Below, in pieces: positions 46,235-56,421 of a stretch of 64,000 bases of DNA. Under the pieces are notes generated by a model. It ran no database searches. It was not told the DNA's origin and saw only the letters and a program-made list of their open reading frames with translations. Position numbers and translations under genes: made by a program. The DNA comes from Hyphomonadaceae bacterium (GTDB lineage Bacteria > Pseudomonadota > Alphaproteobacteria > Caulobacterales > Hyphomonadaceae), in the NCBI GenBank assembly GCA_028285145.1, contig JANQQC010000064.1, positions 31,446 to 95,445 of the forward strand, read 5' to 3'. Every line of letters begins with the position of its first letter. Within the stretch, counting starts at the first letter, position 1.

Positions 46235-46627
46235 TTATGTCAAGGCCAGCCAGATACAGCCTACGCCTGTCGCGATCATGACGAGCAGGGTGCCCAGCGT
46301 TCCGACGAGGCGGCCAAAGCCGAGCCCCGGCGCGCCGCCAATACCGAGCGCATAGAGCACGCGAAAACCGAGGAAGCCGCCGCCAATGGCATGGATCATC
46401 CCAAGCGGCGCGCCCAGCCCGACAAGGCCAAACAGGGCGATCATCACAATCGGCACGTCTTCGGCCGTATTCGCCTGCGCCCGCATCGCCCGCTGCAGCA
46501 ACTCATTGCCGCCATCGCCAATGCTGACTTTCGCGCCGGCGCGCGATCGCCCCGCATTCAGCTTCAGCGCCAGGAACAGCAATACAAACAAGCCTGCATA
46601 CAGCGTCGCCGCTTCAAATCCGGTCAT
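46235..46627 (-). CDS. MAPEG-family membrane protein
   Basis: A 130-residue four-helix membrane protein of the MAPEG superfamily (microsomal glutathione S-transferase/FLAP-like). The family stretches ERAMRAQANTAE-like LLQRAMRAQANTAEDVPIVMI and the helix GFRVLYALGIGG are present. Members bind glutathione or lipids. ATG 46627 is chosen because the frame to 46666 adds a non-hydrophobic tail. It is divergent from the TPP riboswitch-controlled thiC locus. Confidence 0.88.
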   Translation of the reverse strand: MTGFEAATLYAGLFVLLFLALKLNAGRSRAGAKVSIGDGGNELLQRAMRAQANTAEDVPIVMIALFGLVGLGAPLGMIHAIGGGFLGFRVLYALGIGGAPGLGFGRLVGTLGTLLVMIATGVGCIWLALT

Positions 46628-46737
46628 GGGTGTCTCCTCCTTGCCCGCCCGGAGAGTGCACCGCATTCGCCGCCGGGTGCAACAATTCGTGCCGAACCTG
46701 CTTTCAATACGCCTCGGTCTCGACTAGTCTGAAGCTT

Positions 46738-46850
46738 ATCCGAGGGGCGCGCTGTGCAGCCGCTGAGATGGGCCTGTCGCCGGCCCAGCACCCTTAGAAC
46801 CTGATCCGGGGAATCTCCGCGTGTTGGAGGTGGCCGGCGTAGGAACGGAG
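46738..46850 (+). ncRNA. TPP riboswitch (THI element)
   Basis: The conserved aptamer core is present: GGGGCGC on the 5' side, CGCTGAGATGGGCC, ACCCTTAGAACCTGATCCGG and CCGGCGTAGGAACGG on the 3' side. The outer stem pairs TCCG (46739-46742) with CGGA (46846-46849), which overlaps the ribosome-binding GGAG of the gene starting at 46857, so binding of thiamine diphosphate would hide that site. The L5 region is extended with a small hairpin (CTCC...GGAG). No terminator is seen, so control is likely translational. Confidence 0.92.
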
Positions 46851-46856
46851 CAAAGC

Positions 46857-49227
<2,371 letters not shown>

Positions 49228-49290
49228 TTTGCGAAAGCGCGCCCGGCCCGCTTAGGGTGTCCTCCTCAAAACACTTAGAGGGGACACATC

Positions 49291-49803
49291 ATGAAACTCG
49301 CCGCATTCGCCATCGCCGCCAGCCTCGCACTCTCCGCCTGTGGCGGAGGCGGCGCATCAGATTCGGTTGAGCCCGCCGCAGAGACCAGCGAAGCCGCCCC
49401 AGCTCCGGCCGAGACCGGCATTCCGGCGGACGTGGCCGCGCTCTGGTCCGGCAACTGGAAAGCGTCAGACCCGGAAACCGGCCAGACCATCTCCCGCTTC
49501 GAGCTGCGCGTGGAGGACGGGGCCCGCTGGACCGGGCAATACGGGCTGAACCAGAGTTTCTGTCAGTCCGATCAGCCCGACTTTCCCGCATCGCTGTGCC
49601 CGTTCGCGGGGCAGGGCGGCAGCTGGTACGATATCGACGCCAACACGATCAGCCTGATCGCCACGGCCCCCGACCCCTTCCTCCCCGGCGAGGACTTCAC
49701 CCTGACGCTCACCTCCACCGATCAGGCCACGGTCAGCAACGTGGTCTTCGTCGCCGATGCAGGGCGGGTGAGCTTCGATGCGGAGTTTGAGCGGGTGGAG
49801 TAG
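49291..49803 (+). CDS. Small lipoprotein of unknown function
   Basis: A 170-residue lipoprotein with lipobox LALSAC at about residue 17 (GGGG follows) and an Ala/Glu-rich linker. The body shows WSGNWKASDPETGQT, CQSDQPDFPASLCPF with two Cys, and ends FDAEFERVE. No family recognised. Its 3' end is echoed by a remnant at 50670-50720. It follows thiC by about 60 bases and is probably an independent unit. Confidence 0.75.
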   Translation: MKLAAFAIAASLALSACGGGGASDSVEPAAETSEAAPAPAETGIPADVAALWSGNWKASDPETGQTISRFELRVEDGARWTGQYGLNQSFCQSDQPDFPASLCPFAGQGGSWYDIDANTISLIATAPDPFLPGEDFTLTLTSTDQATVSNVVFVADAGRVSFDAEFERVE

Positions 49804-49869
49804 GGGTGCGTAGTAAGTTCGCTGAGGCTATGGGGAAGACTGAAAGACCAAAACTATAAGAGGCGAAGC

Positions 49870-50667
49870 ATGGAGCCAGTTGATTTTCTCCCAAATTGGC
49901 TAGCCGAAATACTGTTCTGGATTTACTACAGTCAGACACTAATCACGGGTATAATTGCTTTAGGTGTTGGGTGGCTGACGGTTCGTCACCTGCGCCGACA
50001 GTTTGTTGATGAACGGATCAGGCACCAAGACCAACTCGATGCCGATCAGCGCAGGCACGAAGACCAGAGAAACCGTAAGCTTCGCGCTCTGAGGGCAGGT
50101 CTGCCGATAGCGCTTTCCGAAATTCATGAGTACGCCACTGAGGCGATAGAACTGCTTAGCCGGTTCGTGACCGCAGACGGAAAACTACTAGGGTCTGATG
50201 AGACTGACATTGAAACTTTCGCAGAGATCCGCGATAGCCTGCCACCACGTCCCGAGTATCCTTCGGAAGCGTTCAAAGCATTGCAGGGCGTTATCGAGCA
50301 TGCGGATCAGGCCGATGCGGAAAAACTTCATGAGATAATTGCATATGGTCAAATCCACAATTCTCGGTTTCGTTCAATTTCTGCGAGAATTATCGATGGT
50401 GCGAACCCAAGTATGATTACGATGTCGACACACCTTCTCTCCGCCATAAGAGATAGTCTTGGGATGCGCCTCCACGTCGATAGAGCGTTTGACTATGCAA
50501 GAGAAACCACAGGGCACATTGGAGATCTGCCAAGCGCGGCCGAGGCCGCAGATAGGTTGATGTGGGGAGGGCAAGGTGATGATCATGTTCGCCGATATGT
50601 GCTAGAACACTGGCCGCCAAATTTCCCTCGCAAGAGCCCTAAAGACGATACACTTGGCGAGGCGTAG
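49870..50667 (+). CDS. Membrane-anchored coiled-coil protein on a low-GC patch
   Basis: A 265-residue protein with one N-terminal membrane helix (LITGIIALGVGWLTVRHLRR, about residues 25-43), a charged coiled coil (DERIRHQDQLDADQRRHEDQRNRKLR) and a helical C-terminal domain. No family recognised. Codon use is visibly less GC-rich than in thiC. The gene sits between an intact lipoprotein gene and a fragment related to the end of that gene, so it seems to have been inserted. Confidence 0.7.
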   Translation: MEPVDFLPNWLAEILFWIYYSQTLITGIIALGVGWLTVRHLRRQFVDERIRHQDQLDADQRRHEDQRNRKLRALRAGLPIALSEIHEYATEAIELLSRFVTADGKLLGSDETDIETFAEIRDSLPPRPEYPSEAFKALQGVIEHADQADAEKLHEIIAYGQIHNSRFRSISARIIDGANPSMITMSTHLLSAIRDSLGMRLHVDRAFDYARETTGHIGDLPSAAEAADRLMWGGQGDDHVRRYVLEHWPPNFPRKSPKDDTLGEA

Positions 50668-50669
50668 AT

Positions 50670-50720
50670 TCTGACATTGACCGGGTAAACTTCGACTCCA
50701 ACTTCAAGCGGGCGGAGTAG
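50670..50720 (+). pseudogene. Remnant of the 3' end of a lipoprotein paralogue
   Basis: The frame ending at TAG 50720 encodes SDIDRVNFDSNFKRAE, which aligns with the last residues of the lipoprotein at 49291-49803 (ADAGRVSFDAEFERVE). The DNA around the stop is nearly the same too (AGCGGGCGGAGTAGGG here, AGCGGGTGGAGTAGGG there). The remainder of the paralogue is missing and replaced by the gene at 49870. Confidence 0.6.
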
Positions 50721-50748
50721 GGTACAGGGACTTACCGGAGCGAGTAAC

Positions 50749-50892
50749 TTAAACGCGCCACAGTGCAACGATGCCTAGTACTGTGAGCATTGAGGCCACG
50801 GACAATCCAGCAATTACCCAAATTGCGAAATCCCCCTCTGCTTCCGCACGAATAGATAGAAACCGGAATGCGATTTTAGAACGTGCCGCCAT
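50749..50892 (-). CDS. 47-residue single-helix membrane protein coupled to XRE gene
   Basis: Too short for common gene callers. ATG at 50892-50890 overlaps the TGA of the XRE gene (TGATG), a classic translational coupling. The 47 residues start MAARSKIAFRFLSIRAEAEGD and continue with one membrane helix (FAIWVIAGLSVASMLTVLGIVALWRV) to a TAA at 50749. Positive N-terminus and hydrophobic C-terminus fit a small membrane peptide or type I-toxin-like protein. Function unknown. Confidence 0.7.
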   Translation of the reverse strand: MAARSKIAFRFLSIRAEAEGDFAIWVIAGLSVASMLTVLGIVALWRV

Positions 50893-51797
50893 CAATCGCG
50901 CTCCAAATCTTCAGACCAGCGATCAATAGCGCTATAAAACCGTCTAAGGGGGAGAGTAATTGCAGCTATCCGATTGTTCGGGATAAATACACTCTCTCCA
51001 TCCTCGACTTCGAGTCGAATGAGTTGGCTTTCGGGTCCATCAAAAGCGTCTAGCTTCATTAGTAGATCATGAATGCAGTGATCTGAAAGTCGGATTTTTC
51101 GGTGTGATCCATCGACAAACTGGATTTGCTCGTCAAACAAAAATTCGCTGAGTTTATCATCGTCATGTAATCCAAGCCCAGACTGTATATTTTTTGCGTC
51201 TTCGATGACGTTTTTCGTGAATCTGTTTTCAAGTTTTCCGATATCCGAACCAGTCTCAACACATTCTAAGCATTCGTAAACCTCCATGTAGTTGCCCATG
51301 AAGCCATCGTCAGGGATCGTCCAATCTTCATAAGGTGGCTCGTAATCATCCCAAAGTAACGATACGTGCTGAATAGTCTTGATGTTTATAAAAGAGCATT
51401 TATTATTTAATGTCTCTAATATTATCCAGCTTTTTTCTCTATGATCATATAGGACGCTACTTAAATAGTCTCGGATTTCCTTATCTATAGGGTACCAAGT
51501 TGACTTCTCATCAAATGGGAAACGGACTGCGAAGTGTCCCCAATAGTTTTCCGGTGTTCTGTTCGTCCCGGTCTTCGCTTGGTTATCGGATTGACTTAGT
51601 TTTTCCTGATCAATCAGCTCTGTCACTTCGACACCGAGAGCGGTGGCTATCGCTACGATAGTGTCGATCTTTGGTGGCGTAATCCCACTTTCCCAACGCC
51701 CTATGGTCTGTTGGGTAGTGTCAAGCCGTTCGGCTAAGGCCGCCTGTGTAAGGCCCCGTTCCAGCCGCAAGCGCTTCATATGAGCCAAAACACGCAT
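50892..51797 (-). CDS. XRE-family regulator with unknown C-terminal domain
   Basis: A 301-residue protein on strikingly AT-rich DNA. Residues about 1-65 are an XRE helix-turn-helix (ERGLTQAALAERLDTTQQTIGRWESG). The C-terminal 230 residues have no recognised family: WGHFAVRFPFDEKSTWYP, DYEPPYEDWTIPDDGFMGNY and LEVEDGESVFIPNNRIAAITLPL near the end. ATG 51797 sits four bases after a perfect 14-bp palindrome; GTG 51812 lies inside it and ATG 51779 would still keep the HTH. A 47-residue membrane protein is coupled to its stop. Likely acquired. Confidence 0.82.
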   Translation of the reverse strand: MRVLAHMKRLRLERGLTQAALAERLDTTQQTIGRWESGITPPKIDTIVAIATALGVEVTELIDQEKLSQSDNQAKTGTNRTPENYWGHFAVRFPFDEKSTWYPIDKEIRDYLSSVLYDHREKSWIILETLNNKCSFINIKTIQHVSLLWDDYEPPYEDWTIPDDGFMGNYMEVYECLECVETGSDIGKLENRFTKNVIEDAKNIQSGLGLHDDDKLSEFLFDEQIQFVDGSHRKIRLSDHCIHDLLMKLDAFDGPESQLIRLEVEDGESVFIPNNRIAAITLPLRRFYSAIDRWSEDLERD

Positions 51798-51800
51798 TGG

Positions 51801-51814
51801 GTGTGTATACACAC
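51801..51814. promoter_or_regulatory. Perfect palindrome upstream of the XRE start
   Basis: GTGTGTATACACAC at 51801-51814 is a perfect 14-bp palindrome, 3 bases from the ATG at 51797. Flanking CACGC and GCGTG make a wider imperfect repeat. The central TATA could coincide with a -10 element, so it is a good candidate operator for XRE autorepression. Confidence 0.65.
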
Positions 51815-51826
51815 AAGGCGTGTGTT

Positions 51827-52063
51827 CGTCAATTTTGAAGGGCTCTGTTCGCGTTGAATTAGATTGGGCGAAGTCGCTCGCTAATCGATAGGCGCATCAG
51901 ACGCCCGCAACCGCGTCACCACCGCCTGCCGAACACCCCAAGTCGTCCAGTTCTTACGCGGACGGGACAGCCAGTGACGATTGTGCGTTCCAACCGCGCC
52001 CGCCCCGCCACCGTCCCGCCAAATTCCCGCGCTAAGCGGACCCCTCAATAGGGAGGCCGCCTC
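51827..52063. other. Intergenic region between XRE and NTF2-like genes
   Basis: About 240 bases without a convincing gene. A minus-strand frame passes through (51881-53089) and its C-terminal 35 codons are in this gap, but the rest lies antisense to two real exported-protein genes. No repeat or RNA seen; a GGGAGG site precedes the next gene. Confidence 0.4.
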
Positions 52064-52537
52064 ATGATCCGCACCCTTTTCGTCACTGCGAGCGTCGCTG
52101 CGCTTGCGCTGCCGACGACGGCCCACGCAGAGACCCGCTGGTCGGCGGCGCAACAGGAGATCGTCGATCTTCTCGGCGACGGCCCAATGGGGATCGAGAC
52201 GGACTTCGACTCCTGGGCGCGCGAGTTCCATGATGACTGGACAGTGTGGTTTCCGGGGCAAGGCGCCGCGCGCGGCAAGGCCGACCACATGGCGAGTGTC
52301 CGCGCCTATATCGATGGCGGCGCGCAAGTCGTCTCCTATCAGGCCGACTTTGCCGACATCGCCATACTTGGCGACACCGCGCTCGCCCGTTTCAACGCCG
52401 TGGAGACATTGCAGGAAGCTGATGGCTCTGAGCGCATCGTTCATTATGGCAGCACGGATTATCTGATCCGCGTCGATGATGCGTGGAAGGTCCGCGCGAC
52501 CACAGTGGCGATCCAGCCCGCCCCGCAGGAGGACTAG
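52064..52537 (+). CDS. Exported SnoaL/NTF2-like protein
   Basis: A 157-residue exported protein. Signal peptide MIRTLFVTASVAALALPTTAHA, then an NTF2-like fold with FDSWAREFHDDWTVWFPGQGAARGKADHMASVRAYI, ALARFNAVETLQEADGSERIVHYGSTDYLIRVDDAWKVRATT (the SnoaL/DUF4440 pattern). Typical members are ketosteroid isomerase-like or ligand-binding proteins. It is followed 4 bases later by another exported gene with a nearly identical signal peptide. Confidence 0.82.
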   Translation: MIRTLFVTASVAALALPTTAHAETRWSAAQQEIVDLLGDGPMGIETDFDSWAREFHDDWTVWFPGQGAARGKADHMASVRAYIDGGAQVVSYQADFADIAILGDTALARFNAVETLQEADGSERIVHYGSTDYLIRVDDAWKVRATTVAIQPAPQED

Positions 52538-52540
52538 CCT

Positions 52541-52963
52541 ATGATCCGCACCCTTCTCGCCGCTGCGAGCTTCGCCGCGCTCGCGCTGCCCGCCGCCGCG
52601 CAGACGCAGACCGGCTACATGGTGGCGCAATGCCAGATCAATGACGCCCCCGCTCAGCTCGCCCTGCAATACGAAGCCATTGGCGGGGCCGGCATCACTT
52701 ATGGCCCGGGCGTCAATCCGGACATTACCGGCGTCATTTCCGACGGCTCGACGACCTATTACTGGAACGGCACGCTCACCGGCAGCTTCGGCCAGATCCC
52801 GATCTCCGGCGAGAATTACTTCCTGCGCTTCTACGACCAGAACGCCTACAACCGCGAGACCGTGCTCGAAGTGACGATGACCGGCCCGCAAAGCTTCTAT
52901 CTGGAAGACGTCTACGGCAACTATCCGGGCCAGCATCCCTGCCAGATCACGGACTTCCAGTAG
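52541..52963 (+). CDS. Exported protein of unknown function
   Basis: A 140-residue exported protein with signal peptide MIRTLLAAASFAALALPAAA. The mature part contains two Cys (QCQIND, HPCQITDFQ) that could form a disulfide, and repeated Tyr-rich stretches (YYWNGTLTGSFGQIPISG). No family recognised. The signal-peptide DNA is nearly identical to that of the previous gene, which starts only 477 bases earlier, while the rest has diverged fully. Confidence 0.7.
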   Translation: MIRTLLAAASFAALALPAAAQTQTGYMVAQCQINDAPAQLALQYEAIGGAGITYGPGVNPDITGVISDGSTTYYWNGTLTGSFGQIPISGENYFLRFYDQNAYNRETVLEVTMTGPQSFYLEDVYGNYPGQHPCQITDFQ

Positions 52964-53028
52964 CGCTTCGACCTGTTTTCGCCGGCAATTACTTGCCCGC
53001 GCCAGCGGCGCCCGCATAGGCTCGGCCC

Positions 53029-54300
53029 ATGATCCGCGCTGTCCTTGCCGCCGCCAGTCTGATGCTCGCCGCCTGCGTGTCTGCGCCATCCCTGACCGAG
53101 CCAGACCGCGTCGCCCACAATGCCCGGCTCGCCGCTCTGGTGGCTGGAGAGGGTGGCGATCCGGCCCATGCGCTCGCCGGCGCGGTGCTCGTCGTCATGC
53201 GTGGGGATGACATCATCTATGCCGGGGCCGCCGGCCGCGCGCGCATCGATCCGGCGGGGGGCGACCGCGCGCTGAGCCCCGAAACCAAATTCCGCTGGGC
53301 CTCGGTTTCGAAAATGGTCGTCGCCATGACGGCTCTGGACCTCGCTGCCGACGGAGCACTGGATTTGGATGCCGACCTCTCAGAGACCCTCGGCTGGCCG
53401 CTGCGCCACCCGGACCATCCCGACCGAGCGATCACGCTGCGACAGGCCCTCGGCCATACCTCCTCGATCCACGACCCGGCCGCCTATTGGGCGCCCCTGC
53501 CGGGCAATATTCACACCCTCATTGAAGGAGAGGATGCGCCGTTCTCAGAACACGCTCCCGGCGACTGGTTTGAATACGCCAACCTGAATTACGGCCTCGC
53601 CGCCACTGCGATGGAGGCGGCCACGGGGGAGCGCTTCGACCGCCTCGCCGCGCGTGCGCTTTCTGCCGCTGGTCTTGATGCGGGGTTTAACTGGTCTGGT
53701 GTCTCGACGCCCGCCCGGCGCAGCGGCGCAACGCTTTATCGCAAGGTGGACGGCGCCTGGACCCCGCAGGTCGACGATCTCGCCACGCTCGAAGATGACG
53801 CGCCGCTGGTTCTGAAGGAGGAGGGCGCGCGCCTCGCCGACTACACGCCCGGCGCCAATGGCACGCTCTTCTCCCCGCAGGGCGGTCTCCGCGCGAGCGC
53901 TCTGGATCTCGCCCGGCTCGTGCGCCTCCTGAAAGCCCCGCGCTACGCGCCGCTCTGGGCCGATCCATGGGTGTACGATCCGGTGCGCCAGAACGGCACG
54001 ACCGCCGAAGCGGGCGTCAGCGCCGAGGGCCTGTTCACGGCCTATGGTTTGGGCGTCCAGCTCCTGCCGGGGGAGGCCGCCACCGCCGCCTGGCCGTGCG
54101 AGACGCTGATCGGCCACTCAGGCGATGCCTATGGCTTGCTATCCGGCGCGTGGGTGCAGGCTGGAGGCGACGTGGCCTTCGCCTATGCCATCACCGGCGT
54201 GAATGCGGACATCGACACACCGCCGGGCGAGCGCACGGCCTTCACCCTGTATGAAGAGAGATTGCTCGACCTCGCCCGCGAGATCGCGTCCGCCGACTAG
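53029..54300 (+). CDS. Serine beta-lactamase-like hydrolase, exported lipoprotein
   Basis: A 423-residue serine hydrolase of the class C beta-lactamase/penicillin-binding fold. Lipobox LMLAAC near residue 16. The catalytic SxxK is SVSKMVVAMTAL, the YxN motif is YANLNYG, and the HxG-like motif is IGHSGDAYGL near the end. Family members are usually esterases or D-aminopeptidases. Third of three consecutive genes with MIR-type signals; the stop shares CTAG with the convergent DUF465 gene. Confidence 0.9.
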   Translation: MIRAVLAAASLMLAACVSAPSLTEPDRVAHNARLAALVAGEGGDPAHALAGAVLVVMRGDDIIYAGAAGRARIDPAGGDRALSPETKFRWASVSKMVVAMTALDLAADGALDLDADLSETLGWPLRHPDHPDRAITLRQALGHTSSIHDPAAYWAPLPGNIHTLIEGEDAPFSEHAPGDWFEYANLNYGLAATAMEAATGERFDRLAARALSAAGLDAGFNWSGVSTPARRSGATLYRKVDGAWTPQVDDLATLEDDAPLVLKEEGARLADYTPGANGTLFSPQGGLRASALDLARLVRLLKAPRYAPLWADPWVYDPVRQNGTTAEAGVSAEGLFTAYGLGVQLLPGEAATAAWPCETLIGHSGDAYGLLSGAWVQAGGDVAFAYAITGVNADIDTPPGERTAFTLYEERLLDLAREIASAD

Positions 54301-54533
54301 CGCTTCAGCATCGCGTAGATCTGGTCCTTCAGAACCATGCGCTTCAGGCGCAGGCCCTGTTCGGGGCGCTCATCGACCGCTTCCACGCGCGTTTCATAGC
54401 GGTGAATGGCGCGATTCACCTCGTGATACTCATCGGCGAGGTTCGCAAAATGCGGGCTCGTCTGCTTCAGCGTGTGGATCGCGTCCTTGAAGGCAGGGAA
54501 CTCCTCGGCGAGTTCGTGCGGCACGTGAGACAT
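54297..54533 (-). CDS. DUF465/YdcH-family small protein
   Basis: A 78-residue protein of the DUF465 (YdcH) family with MSHVPHELAEEFPAFKDAIHTLKQ and RLKRMVLKDQIYAMLKR at the C-terminus. These are common in Alphaproteobacteria; the role is not established. ATG 54533 lies the right distance after AAGGAGG, whereas ATG 54539 overlaps it. Stop shares CTAG with the hydrolase gene. Confidence 0.88.
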   Translation of the reverse strand: MSHVPHELAEEFPAFKDAIHTLKQTSPHFANLADEYHEVNRAIHRYETRVEAVDERPEQGLRLKRMVLKDQIYAMLKR

Positions 54534-54618
54534 GGGCATCCTCCTTGGGCGTCGTCAGGTCGAGCGACCATCAAACGCTTAAGGGAGATGGGAGTCAGTC
54601 AGGACTTCTACGTAGGCG

Positions 54619-55173
54619 CTAGCCGCGCGCCACGTCGAGATCTTCGATCGAAGCGAACAGCTCGTCCAGCATGCCGGCCGTCTCTGCCGCTTCCTCGCCC
54701 GTCTCGATCAGCGCTTTTAGGCGCGCCAGATCGTCATGCACGGCGACGAGCAGCATGGCCGTCTCCTGCTGCAGATGAACCGAGCTCAGCCCCGGCACGA
54801 GCGTCGCCGTCTCAATGAGGTCAACCCGGCAGCCACCGTCCGGCAGCGGACTCAACGTGTAGGCGCTCTCGCCTGAGATCAGCGCGCCGACTTCCTGCCC
54901 GTCGGCAAAGGAAGTGCGAATCGTCAGTCGGTGCGGCGGGTCGTACCGGGCGATGTCGAACACAAAGCCAAGCTCTGGCATTTGAGGGTCGGATCCATAG
55001 AGCCGGGCGGAGTTTTCCGGGTCGAGCGTGACCGTCCAGCCGCGCCGGGCATAGCGATTATCCGGCGAGCCGGGATCAAGGCAGGCGAAAACTTCCTGCA
55101 CCGTTGCATCGATCTTGATATCCGCGGTCAGCTCGACCGGCGGCGTCGCCTTCTTCCTGAACAATCTGAACAT
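54619..55173 (-). CDS. SRPBCC/START-like protein
   Basis: A 184-residue protein with the lipid-binding fold of the polyketide cyclase/START type: IDATVQEVFACLDPGSPDNRYARRGW at the N-terminus, then LGFVFDIARYDPPHRLTIRT. The start at 55173 gives a short basic N-terminus (MFRLFRKK) rather than a signal peptide. No catalytic residue recognised. It is separated by 158 bases from the GST gene. Confidence 0.78.
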   Translation of the reverse strand: MFRLFRKKATPPVELTADIKIDATVQEVFACLDPGSPDNRYARRGWTVTLDPENSARLYGSDPQMPELGFVFDIARYDPPHRLTIRTSFADGQEVGALISGESAYTLSPLPDGGCRVDLIETATLVPGLSSVHLQQETAMLLVAVHDDLARLKALIETGEEAAETAGMLDELFASIEDLDVARG

Positions 55174-55330
55174 GCGCGTCCTCTTCGCATAAGCGCCCCG
55201 CCATTCGTGTCTCAAAAGCCTGTGAAAGCGGCCTTGGCGGAAGGGTTTCAATTTCATCGAAATTTGCGGCGCCGGAGGGTTGGCGCTGCGGCACCTATCG
55301 CACGGCCATCAGGGCGGTTAACCTCGCCTC

Positions 55331-55957
55331 ATGATCCTGCACACCTATCCCGCCGGGCCAAACCCGCGCCGTGTTCACATCTACCTCGCCGAGAAGGGGA
55401 TAGAGGTCCCCCTCAACGAGGTCGACATCCTCACGCGCCGCAACCGCGAGCCGGACTTTCTTGAGAAGAACCCGACTGGGGGCATCCCCATTTTGGAACT
55501 GGACGATGGCACCTGCGTCGCCGAATCCGTCGCCATCTGCCGCTACTTCGAGGCGCTGCATCCCGAGCCGCCGCTCTTCGGGCGCGATGCGAAGGAGCAG
55601 GCGGTCATCGAGATGTGGCTGCGCCGGATTGAGCTCAACCTGATGGTCCCGATCGGCATGGTCTGGGTCCACGGCCATCCGCTGACGGCAAAGCTCCTGA
55701 AACAGATCCCTGAAGCGGCCGAGCAGAACCGCGCCCGCACCGCCATCGGCTATAAGATGTTCGATGCTCAGCTTGCGGACAATGAGTTTATCGCCGGGCC
55801 GGACTATACCGTCGCCGATGCCGTCGCCCTTGCGACCATCGACTTCGGTACCGGCCTTGTCGGTGTTCCGTATAAGGATGAGCTGACCAACCTAAAGCGC
55901 TGGCATGAGGCCGTCTCGGCCCGCCCGAGCGCGCAAGCCCACAAGGCCATGTCATGA
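55331..55957 (+). CDS. Glutathione S-transferase
   Basis: A 208-residue GST. The N-terminal half starts MILHTYPAGPNPRRVHIYLAEKGIEV, with Ser/Tyr replaced by Pro-Asn-Pro as in fungal-like/omega-related bacterial GSTs, and GGIPILELDDGTCVAESVAICRYFEALHP is the glutathione site. It overlaps the globin gene by 4 bases (ATGA at 55954-55957), so the two are translationally coupled. Confidence 0.92.
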   Translation: MILHTYPAGPNPRRVHIYLAEKGIEVPLNEVDILTRRNREPDFLEKNPTGGIPILELDDGTCVAESVAICRYFEALHPEPPLFGRDAKEQAVIEMWLRRIELNLMVPIGMVWVHGHPLTAKLLKQIPEAAEQNRARTAIGYKMFDAQLADNEFIAGPDYTVADAVALATIDFGTGLVGVPYKDELTNLKRWHEAVSARPSAQAHKAMS

Positions 55958-56355
55958 CCCGCGCAGACATCATCACCGAAACCCTGGAAGCGGTCGCCGA
56001 GGCGGTCGGCGACCCGACCCAGCAAGTCTATGCCCGTCTGTTCGAGGCTCACCCGGAATTCGAGCAGCTCTTCATCATGGACATTGATGGCGGCGTGCGC
56101 GGCTCCATGCTTCAGCAGGCGCTCGATTGCGTGATGGACCATGCCGATGGCGGCGCGCTTGCGCCGGTCCTCGTGCCCGCCGCACGGGCAGACCATGAAG
56201 GCTATGGCGTCGAACCGACAGACTTCCCGCTCTTCTTCACGGCGATGCGCGATGTCTTCCGCGAATCCCTCGGCGCGGGGTGGACGCCTGACATGGACCG
56301 CGAATGGGCCGCGCTCCTCAGCGAGTTGTACGGGCTGGCGAAGGAAGACGCATAA
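55954..56355 (+). CDS. Single-domain globin
   Basis: A 133-residue globin-fold protein. The A-B helix is ADIITETLEAVAEAVGDPTQQVYARLFEAHPEFEQLFI with the CD Phe, and ARADHEGYGVEPTDFPLFFTAMRDVF contains the proximal His (residue about 84). It resembles flavohaemoglobin-like single-domain globins. Coupled to the GST gene; a role in NO or oxygen chemistry is inference. Confidence 0.85.
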   Translation: MTRADIITETLEAVAEAVGDPTQQVYARLFEAHPEFEQLFIMDIDGGVRGSMLQQALDCVMDHADGGALAPVLVPAARADHEGYGVEPTDFPLFFTAMRDVFRESLGAGWTPDMDREWAALLSELYGLAKEDA

Positions 56356-56357
56356 GC

Positions 56358-56389
56358 GAGGGGCCGCCCCCGGCCAGGGACGGCCCCTC
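56358..56389 (+). terminator. Hairpin between convergent globin and UrcA genes
   Basis: GAGGGGCCG and CGGCCCCTC form a perfect 9-bp stem around a 14-base loop, 2 bases after the globin stop. No T run, but the position between convergent genes suggests a terminator for one or both strands. Confidence 0.55.
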
Positions 56390-56421
56390 CAACGCGATTA
56401 AGACCGGGAGGAAATGGTCTG

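Noticed and set aside
51881..53089. 402-residue minus-strand open frame
   Set aside because: It runs antisense to two exported-protein genes with clear signal peptides and ribosome sites; it is an artefact of high GC.
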